DNA of 64,000 nt. Source: Saprospiraceae bacterium (lineage in GTDB: Bacteria > Bacteroidota > Bacteroidia > Chitinophagales > Saprospiraceae). How positions within the stretch are numbered: position 1 is the first letter of the stretch; each line of letters opens with the position of its first letter. The notes beneath the pieces were generated by a model. That model was not told the DNA's origin. It made no database searches and was given only the letters and a program-made list of their open reading frames with translations. The position numbers and the translations under genes were made by a program. Location of the stretch: NCBI GenBank assembly GCA_041392805.1, contig JAWKLJ010000001.1, positions 248,001 through 312,000 of the forward strand. Direction: 5' to 3'. Positions 50,959 through 59,021 of this stretch are shown here, one piece after another.

Positions 50959-51372
50959 ATGAGCAATTCAAAAATTACGGTTCAAGCAATCATTAACGCT
51001 GATGCAAAAAAAGTTTGGGATCATTACACTAATCCAAAGCACATTATTCATTGGAATTTTGCAGACCCAAGTTGGCATTGCCCAAGTGCTGAAAACGATA
51101 TGCGAATAGGTGGAACCTACAAAGCAAGAATGGAGGCCAAAGATGGTAGCTTTGGTTTTGACTTTGAAGCAATTTATTCAAACATCGTGGAAGGCAAAAG
51201 CTTTACCTATGCATTTGGAGGAAGAACAGCTACCGTTCAATTTAATGATTTGGGAAAACAAACTGAGGTAGTAGTAACTTTTGATCCTGAACATGAAAAT
51301 TCCCTTGAAATGCAAAAGGGTGGTTGGCAAGCTATTTTGAATAGCTTCAAAAATTACACTGAAAACAATTAA
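50959..51372 (+). CDS. SRPBCC/AHSA1-family protein
   Basis: A 137-residue cytoplasmic protein starting MSNSKITVQAIINADAKKVW. The frame extends 14 codons upstream into the repeat element; an ATG at 50951 in another frame leads at once to a stop. The helix-grip START-like fold is indicated by VWDHYTNPKHIIHWNFADPSW, RIGGTYKARMEAKDG and the C-terminal helix WQAILNSFKNYTE. Such proteins bind hydrophobic ligands or stimulate Hsp90; here the role is unknown. The gene is enclosed by two inverted-repeat elements, and its stop codon overlaps the edge of the second. Confidence 0.87.
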   Translation: MSNSKITVQAIINADAKKVWDHYTNPKHIIHWNFADPSWHCPSAENDMRIGGTYKARMEAKDGSFGFDFEAIYSNIVEGKSFTYAFGGRTATVQFNDLGKQTEVVVTFDPEHENSLEMQKGGWQAILNSFKNYTENN

Positions 51373-51540
51373 GTGCTTGTTTGGAGGTCACCCTTTATTC
51401 ACTGACTGGTGAATTTTTGGTGTTCATGAATCGCCCTACGGTCGATTTGGACTACAAATAATCATTTACGCAATGCCGATTGAATCTGTCTTCGGCCAGA
51501 ACGTTTGTCGGATCCAAAGCACCACTTCCAAACAAGCACT
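51372..51540. mobile_element. 169-bp MITE-like element, relative of the 14384 element
   Basis: The left end AGTGCTTGTTTGGAGGTC is matched by the inverted right end AGTGCTTGTTTGGAAGTG. The core TGTTTGGAGGTCACCCTTT is shared with the AGAGCATGTTTGGAGGTC element at 14384-14582. It fills the space between the convergent SRPBCC and gcvP genes and encodes nothing. Confidence 0.6.
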
Positions 51541-51561
51541 AATTTTTTTCGCTATCCTCCC

Positions 51562-54444
51562 CTACTTCGCCTCCTCCATATATGCCTCCAGCGGAGGGCA
51601 GGTGCAGATCAAGTTTCTGTCACCAGCGGCATTGTTTACCCTTCCTACGGCTGGCCAGAATTTGAAGCCTTCTCTCAAATAAGGCAAAGGATAAGCCGCC
51701 TTTTCACGGGTATAAGCATAAGGCCAATCGTTGGCGGTCAATTGTTTAATAGTATGTGGCGCATTTTGTAGAACATTCTCTTTGGCATCTGCTTTGCCGC
51801 TTGCTATTTCATCAATTTCTTCCCGAATAGCCAGCAAGGCATCGCAGAAGCGATCGAGTTCGTCTTTGCTCTCGCTTTCGGTCGGTTCAATCATGATGGT
51901 CCCGGCTACGGGGAAGGACAAAGTGGGCGCATGAAAGCCATAATCTATCAAGCGTTTGGCGACATCCTCCGCACTCACCACGGCTTTGAAAGGCCGGAGA
52001 TCGACGATGAGTTCATGCGCTGTACGTCCTTTTTCACCCAAGTACAAAATATTGTAAAGTCCTTCCAGACGAGCTTTGATATAGTTCGCATTTAAAATGG
52101 CATATTTGGTGGCTTCTGTCACACCTTCTTTGCCCAGCATTTTGATATACCCGTAAGAGATCAATAAAATGCTGGCGCTTCCCCAAGGAGCGGCTGATAC
52201 GGCACTGGCCCCTTGTTCGCCTCCTGTTTCCACCAGCGGGTGTTTGGGCAAGAAGGGTTTCAAGCTATCATTCACACAAATGGGCCCCATGCCTGGTCCG
52301 CCGCCGCCATGTGGGATAGCGAAAGTTTTGTGCAAATTGAGGTGACAAACATCTGCATTGATCAAGCCGGGACTGGTCAGGCCAACCTGTGCATTCATAT
52401 TGGCGCCATCCATATAGACTTTGCCGCCATTATCATGGATGATCCGGCAGATGTCTCTGATCCCCGTTTCGAAAACGCCATGGGTGGAAGGGTAGGTAAC
52501 CATCAAGGCGGCCAGCTTGTCCTTGTTGGCCTCAGCTTTTGCCTGTAAATCAGCCGTGTCAATATTGCCATTTTCATCACAGGCGACTACCACGACCTCC
52601 ATGCCGGCCATGACGGCGCTGGCGGGGTTGGTGCCGTGAGCAGAAGAAGGAATCAAGGCGATATTGCGATGGCCTTCATTACGCGACTGATGATAGGCGC
52701 GAATGGTCAAGAGGCCAGCGTATTCTCCCTGGGCACCTGAGTTGGGCTGCAAGGAACAAGCTGAAAACCCGGTAATTTCACTCAAATAGGCTTCCAATTC
52801 CTCAAAAATTTGTCGGTAGCCCTGGGCCTGGTCCATTGGGACAAAGGGGTGCAAATTGGCGAAGGCAGGCCAGCTAACGGGCAAAAGTTCTGTGGCTGCA
52901 TTCAGCTTCATGGTACAAGAGCCCAGTGGAATCATAGAATGCATCAGGGAAAGGTCTTTATTCTCCAAGCGTTTCACATAACGCATCATCTTGGTCTCCG
53001 TATGATAGGAATTGAAGATCGGATGGGTTAAGAAATCTGAACTTCTGACCAAAGCATTATTAAACTGGTAAGGCTGGTTGCTAATGGCCCAGGGCTCCAA
53101 AGGTATCCCTTTGATCTCCCCGAATAATCCCAGCAGGTCTCGCAAGTCATCCCATGTAGTGGTTTCATCCACACTGATGCGGACTTCGGTGGCGGTGTAG
53201 TAAAAATTGATCTCCTTTGCCGCTGCGGTTGTTCTGATTTGTCCTTTTTCCTCCTCGTTTACCAAAATGGAAATGGTGTCAAAAAAACTATCACTTTTCA
53301 ATGTCCATCCCAATTTATTCAATTGGCTATATAGAAACTTGGCCTTTTCATGAATGGTCGCAGCGATGCTTTTGATGCCTTGCGGGCCGTGGTAAACGGC
53401 ATACATGCCAGCCATGATCGCCAGTAGCGCCTGTGCTGTACAAATGTTGGACGTCGCTTTTTCCCGACGAATATGCTGCTCCCTGGTTTGCAGCGCCATT
53501 CGCAAAGCAGGGTTGTTTTGGCTGTCGACCGATACCCCAATAATCCGTCCAGGAATCTGACGTTTGAAGTCCTCCTTGGTGGCGAAATAGGCGGCATGAG
53601 GGCCGCCATAGCCCATCGGCACGCCAAGGCGTTGGGTATTTCCGACCACGGCGTCGGCGCCCCATTCGCCCGGAGGCGTCAAGAGGGCCAAGGATAAGAT
53701 ATCAGCGGCAACGGTTACATACACTTCCGCTGCCTTTGCTTTTTCTACCAAGGCGCGGTAGTCTTCTACACTTCCATCCGCTGCCGGATACTGTAACAAG
53801 ATGCCAAAAGTATCTTCATTGATCTCAAAATCTCGCCAGCTCGATTGGACCACTTTAATGCCTAGTGGCTCCGCCCGGGTTTCCAGGATCGCCAGGGTTT
53901 GGGGAAAGACATTTTCATCTACCAAAAAGGTGTTCACCATGTCCCCTTTGCTCCGCTTGTTTTTTTGGCTATAAAACATGTTCATGGCTTCGGCAGCAGC
54001 CGTTCCTTCATCCAACAAAGAAGCATTGGCAATCGGCAATCCAGTCAGGTCACTAACCATGGTCTGGAAATTGAGCAGGGCCTCCAAACGACCTTGTGCA
54101 ATCTCCGCCTGATAAGGGGTGTACTGCGTATACCAGCCTGGATTTTGAAAAATATTCCTTAAAATGACGCTGGGCGTAATGGTCCCGTAATACCCCATTC
54201 CCAGATAGGATTTAAACAATTTATTTTTAGCAGCAATTTGCTGAAGGGCACTCAGGTATTCGTATTCGCTAATAGCATCTGGGAGATCAAGTGCCCGGTC
54301 CATTCGTATCCGTTGAGGTACGGTCTCATCGATCAATTGCTCCAAGGTATCGGCTTTGACCGCCTGAAGCATCGCTTCTAATTCATGCTCATTCACCCCA
54401 ATATGACGATTGGCAAAACGGCTGGAAAACAACACTGTATTCAT
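51562..54444 (-). CDS. gcvP: Glycine dehydrogenase (decarboxylating), P-protein
   Basis: A 960-residue, single-chain P-protein of the glycine cleavage system, a PLP enzyme that decarboxylates glycine and passes the aminomethyl group to the lipoylated H-protein. The N-terminal half starts FSSRFANRHIGVNEHELEAM and has YTQYTPYQAEIAQGRLEALL and NASLLDEGTAAAEAM. The C-terminal half has MIPLGSCTMKLNAATEL, SAHGTNPASAVMAG and CHLNLHKTFAIPHGGGGPGM, in which Lys706 is the expected PLP-binding lysine. Length agrees with the family. gcvT and gcvH are not in the window. A TATTTTCGC sequence near 54483-54492 on the minus strand may be its -7 box. Confidence 0.97.
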   Translation of the reverse strand: MNTVLFSSRFANRHIGVNEHELEAMLQAVKADTLEQLIDETVPQRIRMDRALDLPDAISEYEYLSALQQIAAKNKLFKSYLGMGYYGTITPSVILRNIFQNPGWYTQYTPYQAEIAQGRLEALLNFQTMVSDLTGLPIANASLLDEGTAAAEAMNMFYSQKNKRSKGDMVNTFLVDENVFPQTLAILETRAEPLGIKVVQSSWRDFEINEDTFGILLQYPAADGSVEDYRALVEKAKAAEVYVTVAADILSLALLTPPGEWGADAVVGNTQRLGVPMGYGGPHAAYFATKEDFKRQIPGRIIGVSVDSQNNPALRMALQTREQHIRREKATSNICTAQALLAIMAGMYAVYHGPQGIKSIAATIHEKAKFLYSQLNKLGWTLKSDSFFDTISILVNEEEKGQIRTTAAAKEINFYYTATEVRISVDETTTWDDLRDLLGLFGEIKGIPLEPWAISNQPYQFNNALVRSSDFLTHPIFNSYHTETKMMRYVKRLENKDLSLMHSMIPLGSCTMKLNAATELLPVSWPAFANLHPFVPMDQAQGYRQIFEELEAYLSEITGFSACSLQPNSGAQGEYAGLLTIRAYHQSRNEGHRNIALIPSSAHGTNPASAVMAGMEVVVVACDENGNIDTADLQAKAEANKDKLAALMVTYPSTHGVFETGIRDICRIIHDNGGKVYMDGANMNAQVGLTSPGLINADVCHLNLHKTFAIPHGGGGPGMGPICVNDSLKPFLPKHPLVETGGEQGASAVSAAPWGSASILLISYGYIKMLGKEGVTEATKYAILNANYIKARLEGLYNILYLGEKGRTAHELIVDLRPFKAVVSAEDVAKRLIDYGFHAPTLSFPVAGTIMIEPTESESKDELDRFCDALLAIREEIDEIASGKADAKENVLQNAPHTIKQLTANDWPYAYTREKAAYPLPYLREGFKFWPAVGRVNNAAGDRNLICTCPPLEAYMEEAK

Positions 54445-54954
54445 GTTTTTGTCCCTTATCTAATTTGGTTAGGAAAAAGATTCGCGAAAATACAAACTTT
54501 TGTGAGCTGTATAGGAAAAAACAATCAACAAAGTATAAAAGGAAAGGTTTTTGTAATTCAGAGCTCGTTTGGACAAACAGGCTCTAAAAGAACGCTTCTA
54601 GGGGGCGTTGTTGCATAAAGAATCAAGTTGAGGATTAGGTCAAGGTTTGTATTTTTGATTTTTTTACTTTATGAGTATTTATCCGGAGGAGTAATAAGTT
54701 CAAATTCAATAAAAAAGGATTTGCTTTGGGGATTAATAACAGGGTTTGGAATAGAGTATGTATTCCCAATGTTTCAAATGAACTTACCCAACTTCTACTT
54801 CCAATGATTTCCTGTTTTGATGGAGGAATGGGTAGAAAAACCATACCTGCCAGCAAGTTGGTCATCATAACTGCCTTGCTCTTAGCTACCTGGACAAACC
54901 TGAATGGTATTTGATTGTTGCTATAATTTTAGACATAAAGCAGCCATGCTTGCA
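54445..54954. other. Gene-free region with a possible IS end
   Basis: It holds the gcvP promoter region on the left. At about 54601-54624, GGGGGCGTTGTTGCATAAAG resembles the terminal repeat of IS5/IS903-type elements, but no transposase or second end is seen. Open frames in 54635-54914 on both strands have no domain or signal features and I do not call them genes. Confidence 0.35.
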
Positions 54955-55410
54955 TTAGGAAAGGAGTTTTTTTTCGAAACACAAGCTATTTTCTATCTTT
55001 TCATATTGTCCATAATTGGGTATCAACTGATAGCCATTCTTTTGGTAGAGGTTGATTGCCTCTGGTTGTCTTTTCCCAGTTTCCAAAATGCATCTTCCGC
55101 AAGACAATTCTGTTGCCCAATGCTCTAATTCCTTTAAAATTTTACTCGCAATCCCCTTTCCCCTACCCTCAGGAGGCGTGTACATTCGCTTTACTTCCAT
55201 CGTGTTCGGATCGTAGGCTTTTATAGCACCACAACCCGTTGGTCTCCCTGCTTCATACGCTACAATTGCGTGATTAATGAGGTCAATTTTATTGAATTGC
55301 GCATAAAAGGCATGGTCTGCGCCATCTCTTTCTGCCAGGTCGGCATCAAGTTGTCTTACCAATGCAACGAAGTCTGGGTCTTCTGAATTGGTTCTTTTTA
55401 GGTGTATCAT
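54955..55410 (-). CDS. GNAT-family N-acetyltransferase
   Basis: A 151-residue acyltransferase. The acetyl-CoA-binding segment is MEVKRMYTPPEGRGKGIASK (motif A, R/Q-x-x-G-x-G/A as RGKGIA), preceded by the strand pattern PTGCGAIKAYD. It is followed by RCILETGKRQPEAINLYQKN and YQLIPNYGQYE, which are usual for this family. It would acetylate a small molecule or protein amine in the cytoplasm; the substrate cannot be told. It begins 5 bp after the pectate lyase gene and is probably translated from the same mRNA. Confidence 0.92.
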   Translation of the reverse strand: MIHLKRTNSEDPDFVALVRQLDADLAERDGADHAFYAQFNKIDLINHAIVAYEAGRPTGCGAIKAYDPNTMEVKRMYTPPEGRGKGIASKILKELEHWATELSCGRCILETGKRQPEAINLYQKNGYQLIPNYGQYEKIENSLCFEKKLLS

Positions 55411-55415
55411 GCGTT

Positions 55416-56768
55416 CTATTTAAACAAAGACAAAAAATTACAAATCAAGTCGACATTAGTATAAAAAAGACGGCTTGAGATCCGATCTTCTACCCGATAT
55501 TCTCCATTCCATATTTGCCCTCCCACTTCTTTTCGAAACTGATCATTGTGTACGATCCAGCGTCCCTTTGCATCCTGGCTTTCAATGACCTTTTGCACAC
55601 TTGTTGCCAGTTGTCTCAGGTCGGTCAAACGATCCGGTACTACGGCTGTGGCAGTAGGTTCGGTTAAGCGCTGAAAACGCTGTTCCGCAGCAGCCAGGGC
55701 TGAGCTAAGATCTGTCTCATACCCATAGCCCGTGCGCCGCTCCAAGGAAAGCTGATGCAGCGAATCCACCCGAATCCGCCCGCGGTCATAATAAAGGGCT
55801 TTGTTCGTTCCTAGTTCGAGAAAACGCCCCCATTTCCCATTGGGCAAACGAGAAGCCTTCAACCAGCGAAGGGCATCCGGAATGGGTTCAAGAAACACCG
55901 CTTTCCCCGTATGCAGAAACAGATCCATCAAACTTTGAAGATTATGAATACTGGCTGATGGGCAAACAGCTGGTGGCTCAAAGGTACGGGCCCAAGCAGG
56001 CTGAAGAAATTCATTGTATTGCTGCGCCCAACCTGGCTGGGGCGGTGGCAACTGGGAGATCATCAAGAAGCGGCCCACCTTTAGCAGGCTTTGGAGGTAA
56101 ACATCTTTGCCATAAAATACATGGGCATCTATCATCACTTTGATACAATCATTGATCCCCTGGTCATTAAAAGTGGCATAATCATGGTAATTGCCTTGGG
56201 CGGGATACTGATGCGGCCAACCGCCATTACTTAATTGTGAAACAAGCATCATTTCGAGGGCCTTTTCAATGGCTACGGTAAGCGCTGGTCGATCAATTTC
56301 CTGGTCCAGGGCCATCAAAAACCGGATGGCACTCTGGGTTTGGTTATCATCAAAACTGACCGTTTTACTAACAGGTCGGTCAAAATAGATTTTATGGTCC
56401 CAGCCACCCCATTCGTTTTGGCCTCGAATCAGGGCATTGGCAGCATCTTCGGCGGCCTTGAGGAAGGCTGTATTCCCAGTAACCCTAAAGGCCTTGAGGA
56501 AACTCATGCCAACCGCAGGCGTCCCGGGAGGTTGCACTTCAATGGTGCGGTCATCCGTTTTGCCTTCGCCCCATTTTTCTTTCCCATCCAAACTATAGTG
56601 GTAAACATATCCCCCTTCAATGGCCAGTGATTGAAAAAAGGCAATTCCCTTTTCCAGGCTATGTTTGGCAGCCGCTGCCAAATGGGAAAAATCCGATTCC
56701 TGGGGGGATTGACCGTGAACAATATTAAACAGGAAAAGGATGGTGATTGAAAAAAACACTTTCTTCAT
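55416..56768 (-). CDS. Pectate lyase, PL10-like
   Basis: A 450-residue secreted enzyme with a signal peptide (MKKVFFSITILFLFNIVHG). It matches the PelA/PL10 type: VQPPGTPAVGMSFLKAFRVT, WGGWDHKIYFDRPVSKTVSFDDNQT, LVSQLSNGGWPHQYPAQG with YATFNDQGINDCI, and late WARTFEPPAVCPSASIHNLQ and WIVHNDQFRKEVGGQIWNGEY. PL10 enzymes cleave polygalacturonate by beta-elimination using an Arg base and Ca2+. No T9SS tail is present, so it probably acts in the periplasm. It shares an mRNA with the GNAT gene and is close to sulfatase and lyase genes, suggesting a uronate-polymer pathway. Confidence 0.88.
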   Translation of the reverse strand: MKKVFFSITILFLFNIVHGQSPQESDFSHLAAAAKHSLEKGIAFFQSLAIEGGYVYHYSLDGKEKWGEGKTDDRTIEVQPPGTPAVGMSFLKAFRVTGNTAFLKAAEDAANALIRGQNEWGGWDHKIYFDRPVSKTVSFDDNQTQSAIRFLMALDQEIDRPALTVAIEKALEMMLVSQLSNGGWPHQYPAQGNYHDYATFNDQGINDCIKVMIDAHVFYGKDVYLQSLLKVGRFLMISQLPPPQPGWAQQYNEFLQPAWARTFEPPAVCPSASIHNLQSLMDLFLHTGKAVFLEPIPDALRWLKASRLPNGKWGRFLELGTNKALYYDRGRIRVDSLHQLSLERRTGYGYETDLSSALAAAEQRFQRLTEPTATAVVPDRLTDLRQLATSVQKVIESQDAKGRWIVHNDQFRKEVGGQIWNGEYRVEDRISSRLFYTNVDLICNFLSLFK

Positions 56769-56830
56769 AAAATGGGCTTAGTCAGCCCTAAAGTTAAAAG
56801 TTTTCTGCGCATTTTGATTATGATTAAAAG

Positions 56831-57040
56831 GCCATTTTGATTACAGTGGAGCTAAGAGCATGTTTGGGGCAAGCCGCAGCGACACAGGCGACATTTTCCT
56901 ACCTTCGGCTGGCGAGGATTGTCATTTTGATTTTAATTTTGATTGCCATTTTCCTGCCTTCGGCAGGCAGGGTGTTTTGATTGCCATCGCCCTTTTGATG
57001 CATATTTACATTTTAATTTTAATTGCCATTTTGATTGATA
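56831..57040. repeat. Chimeric repeat: inverted copy of the 47-kb repeat joined to an AGAGCATGTTTGG half element
   Basis: GCCATTTTGATTACAGTGGA at 56831 is the reverse complement of the word that opens each 47-kb repeat copy. It runs directly into CTAAGAGCATGTTTGGGG (56852-56869), the terminal repeat seen at 13696 and 14384. AATTGCCATTTTGATT words follow to about 57035. The last of these forms the 3' end of the caspase/SUMF1 gene. Confidence 0.65.
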
Positions 57041-58764
57041 TGGCTATTCCCCCTCACCAAGCGGAAGCCAAGATTATCTTGCCGTACATCAGGGGTGAGT
57101 GGCGTTCGATTACTGATCCGCAGGTTTTCGAGGGTATCATTCCAGGCGCCACCCTTAGCAACACGGAATTTGCCCCTTCGAGGGCCCAGGTGCACCGTCG
57201 GCTGATCATTGTTATTTTCCCACTTGCTGTAATATTTTTCATCGTACCAATCCCAGCACCATTCTGCCACATTGCCGCTCATATCATATAATCCGAGCGC
57301 ATTAGGCGCAAAGGAGCCGACTGGCGCGGCAAAGCGGAAGGTATCTATGGGCGCCCCTTCGACGCTATAATTTGCAAACCGATTCACTTCTTTTTCTAAT
57401 CTGCTGCCAGCCCAAATGTGGTGTAAGCCTTGGCTTCGTGCCGCAAATTCCCATTCCGATTCGGTCGGTAGTCTATAGCCATTTCCATTGGCGAGGAGGG
57501 ATACTTTCCATTTAAAATGGTCTTGCAAGCTGGCATTTTTAGGGTCTTTTCTTCTTTTATCGATCGAATAAACAGGCAATAGTCCATGTTGTAGGCTGAG
57601 CCAATTGCAATATTCAATGGCATCATACCAACTTATGCTATCTACGGGATAGTCCATTTTGGCTGGATCAAAAGAACGTTGAATACCTCTTGCCAAACAA
57701 AAGGTGCGATATGCTTTTTGAGTTACTTCATGTTCGCTCATCAAAAAGGCGTTGGTTTGGACCATATGAAGGGGCGACTCATCTGCTTCTCCCAATTTGA
57801 ACTCATCGCCCATCCTGAAGGCGCTTCCACTGACAAAAATCATTTGGCTATCCATTTCTTCCTTTGTCAAAGGGGTGGCATCTGGGATAGCAGGATTTAG
57901 GACAACATCCTCGGGTAATTCTTGCTGCTGATAAAGGAAGCTATTAGTGGGGAAAAAGACAAAATCGCCGCTAGCTTGATTTGATCCAAAAGGAGCAAAG
58001 TATAACATCGAATCCGCCTTTACCAAATTAGCATAAAGCATTCGCAGAGCCAGTGGCTTCGCTTTTTCCGCCCCGACATTAAGCGCTGCATAAAAATGCG
58101 CTGCAAATCTAGAGGAATCAGGGGTGATATATCGCGAAGCAGCTAGCGATAGCACACTTCTCGTTTTCCCTTTTTGATAGTTTAGGAATAAAAGATCTCT
58201 TTCTGGGGCAGTTAAGGTATCTAACTGAGGAAAGGACATAAAAGCTGGTGATGCAGACGTAAAACGATTTCCTTTAAAAGCGTCAATAGCCACCAAAATG
58301 TGCTGGCAATTGAATTCTTCGATTTGCACCGCCAATTCCTCGTAAGCGATGCCCGTTTTGTTAAGTTTCTTTTTGCTGGCATCTTTGGGGAAGAAAAAAC
58401 CTTTGTCGTCGATCGTATTTCCATGGCCCAAAAAAAATACAAGTAATTGGCCATCAGGGGCGTACTTAGCCCCGTCGCTGAATTTAAAGAAGTGTTTATA
58501 CTCTTTCAGTTTATTATCGATCTGGTCTCTGGTCGGATTGGGAACGATTTCCACATTAAACCCAAACTTGGTCTGAAGGACCGTCGCAATTTGGGTAGCC
58601 TTTTTCAAAGGACTATGGAGCGTGTCCAATTCAATATAATCATTTACAGCAAAGAAAAGGGCGTAATCTTTGCCATTTCTGTAGGATGTTTGCTCCTGCT
58701 GAGCAAAAGAGATGATGGATGCCAACAATATTGGGGCAATAAGGCGTAATTTTCTCGAAACCAT
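57019..58764 (-). CDS. Secreted caspase-like plus SUMF1 (FGE-like) fusion, probably non-catalytic
   Basis: A 581-residue protein; ATG 58764 starts a signal peptide (MVSRKLRLIAPILLASIISF, cleavage near AQQ); starts at 58785 or a TTG at 58797 are possible but lengthen the basic region. Residues about 30-290 are a caspase (peptidase C14) domain: KDYALFFAVNDY, then His114 in FFLGHGN. Where the catalytic Cys is expected (usually DACxSG), the sequence is DAFKGN with Phe163. Residues about 310-572 are an SUMF1/sulfatase-modifying-factor-type domain: MIFVSGSAFRMGDEF, SEHEVTQKAYRTFC, YRLPTESEWEFAARSQG, LYDMSGNVAEWCWDWYDEKY and RVAKGGAWNDT...NLGFRLVRG. The two cysteines used by true formylglycine-generating enzymes near the C-terminus are absent. 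The last nine residues come from a repeat. Confidence 0.87.
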   Translation of the reverse strand: MVSRKLRLIAPILLASIISFAQQEQTSYRNGKDYALFFAVNDYIELDTLHSPLKKATQIATVLQTKFGFNVEIVPNPTRDQIDNKLKEYKHFFKFSDGAKYAPDGQLLVFFLGHGNTIDDKGFFFPKDASKKKLNKTGIAYEELAVQIEEFNCQHILVAIDAFKGNRFTSASPAFMSFPQLDTLTAPERDLLFLNYQKGKTRSVLSLAASRYITPDSSRFAAHFYAALNVGAEKAKPLALRMLYANLVKADSMLYFAPFGSNQASGDFVFFPTNSFLYQQQELPEDVVLNPAIPDATPLTKEEMDSQMIFVSGSAFRMGDEFKLGEADESPLHMVQTNAFLMSEHEVTQKAYRTFCLARGIQRSFDPAKMDYPVDSISWYDAIEYCNWLSLQHGLLPVYSIDKRRKDPKNASLQDHFKWKVSLLANGNGYRLPTESEWEFAARSQGLHHIWAGSRLEKEVNRFANYSVEGAPIDTFRFAAPVGSFAPNALGLYDMSGNVAEWCWDWYDEKYYSKWENNNDQPTVHLGPRRGKFRVAKGGAWNDTLENLRISNRTPLTPDVRQDNLGFRLVRGNSHINQNGN

Positions 58765-59021
58765 GTCATTTGATTTTCTATCCATCTGTAACGACAATAA
58801 ATAGCTGTGGTTTCATATATGTAATATTTAAATAGACGAATACCCGTTTTTGTAAATAATTGGCATATTCGATGGGAGAATCAAGAATACATTATTTAAA
58901 CCTCATTCCTAAACAAGGCAGTAAAATGCCTGAGAACCAAATAAATTACGTTTTTTTGGGAAACGGCATAGACTTGCTAAGTCTTCCTACAAGAAAGATC
59001 AATCACTTTCAAAAAAACAAA

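Noticed and set aside
54635..54914. Small overlapping frames on both strands as genes
   Set aside because: No recognisable domains, signal peptide or regulatory sites, and the two strands overlap.
57019..58764. GldK/GldJ-type gliding protein or active FGE
   Set aside because: GldJ/GldK are lipoproteins without a caspase domain. The FGE catalytic cysteines are missing, so neither assignment is supported.
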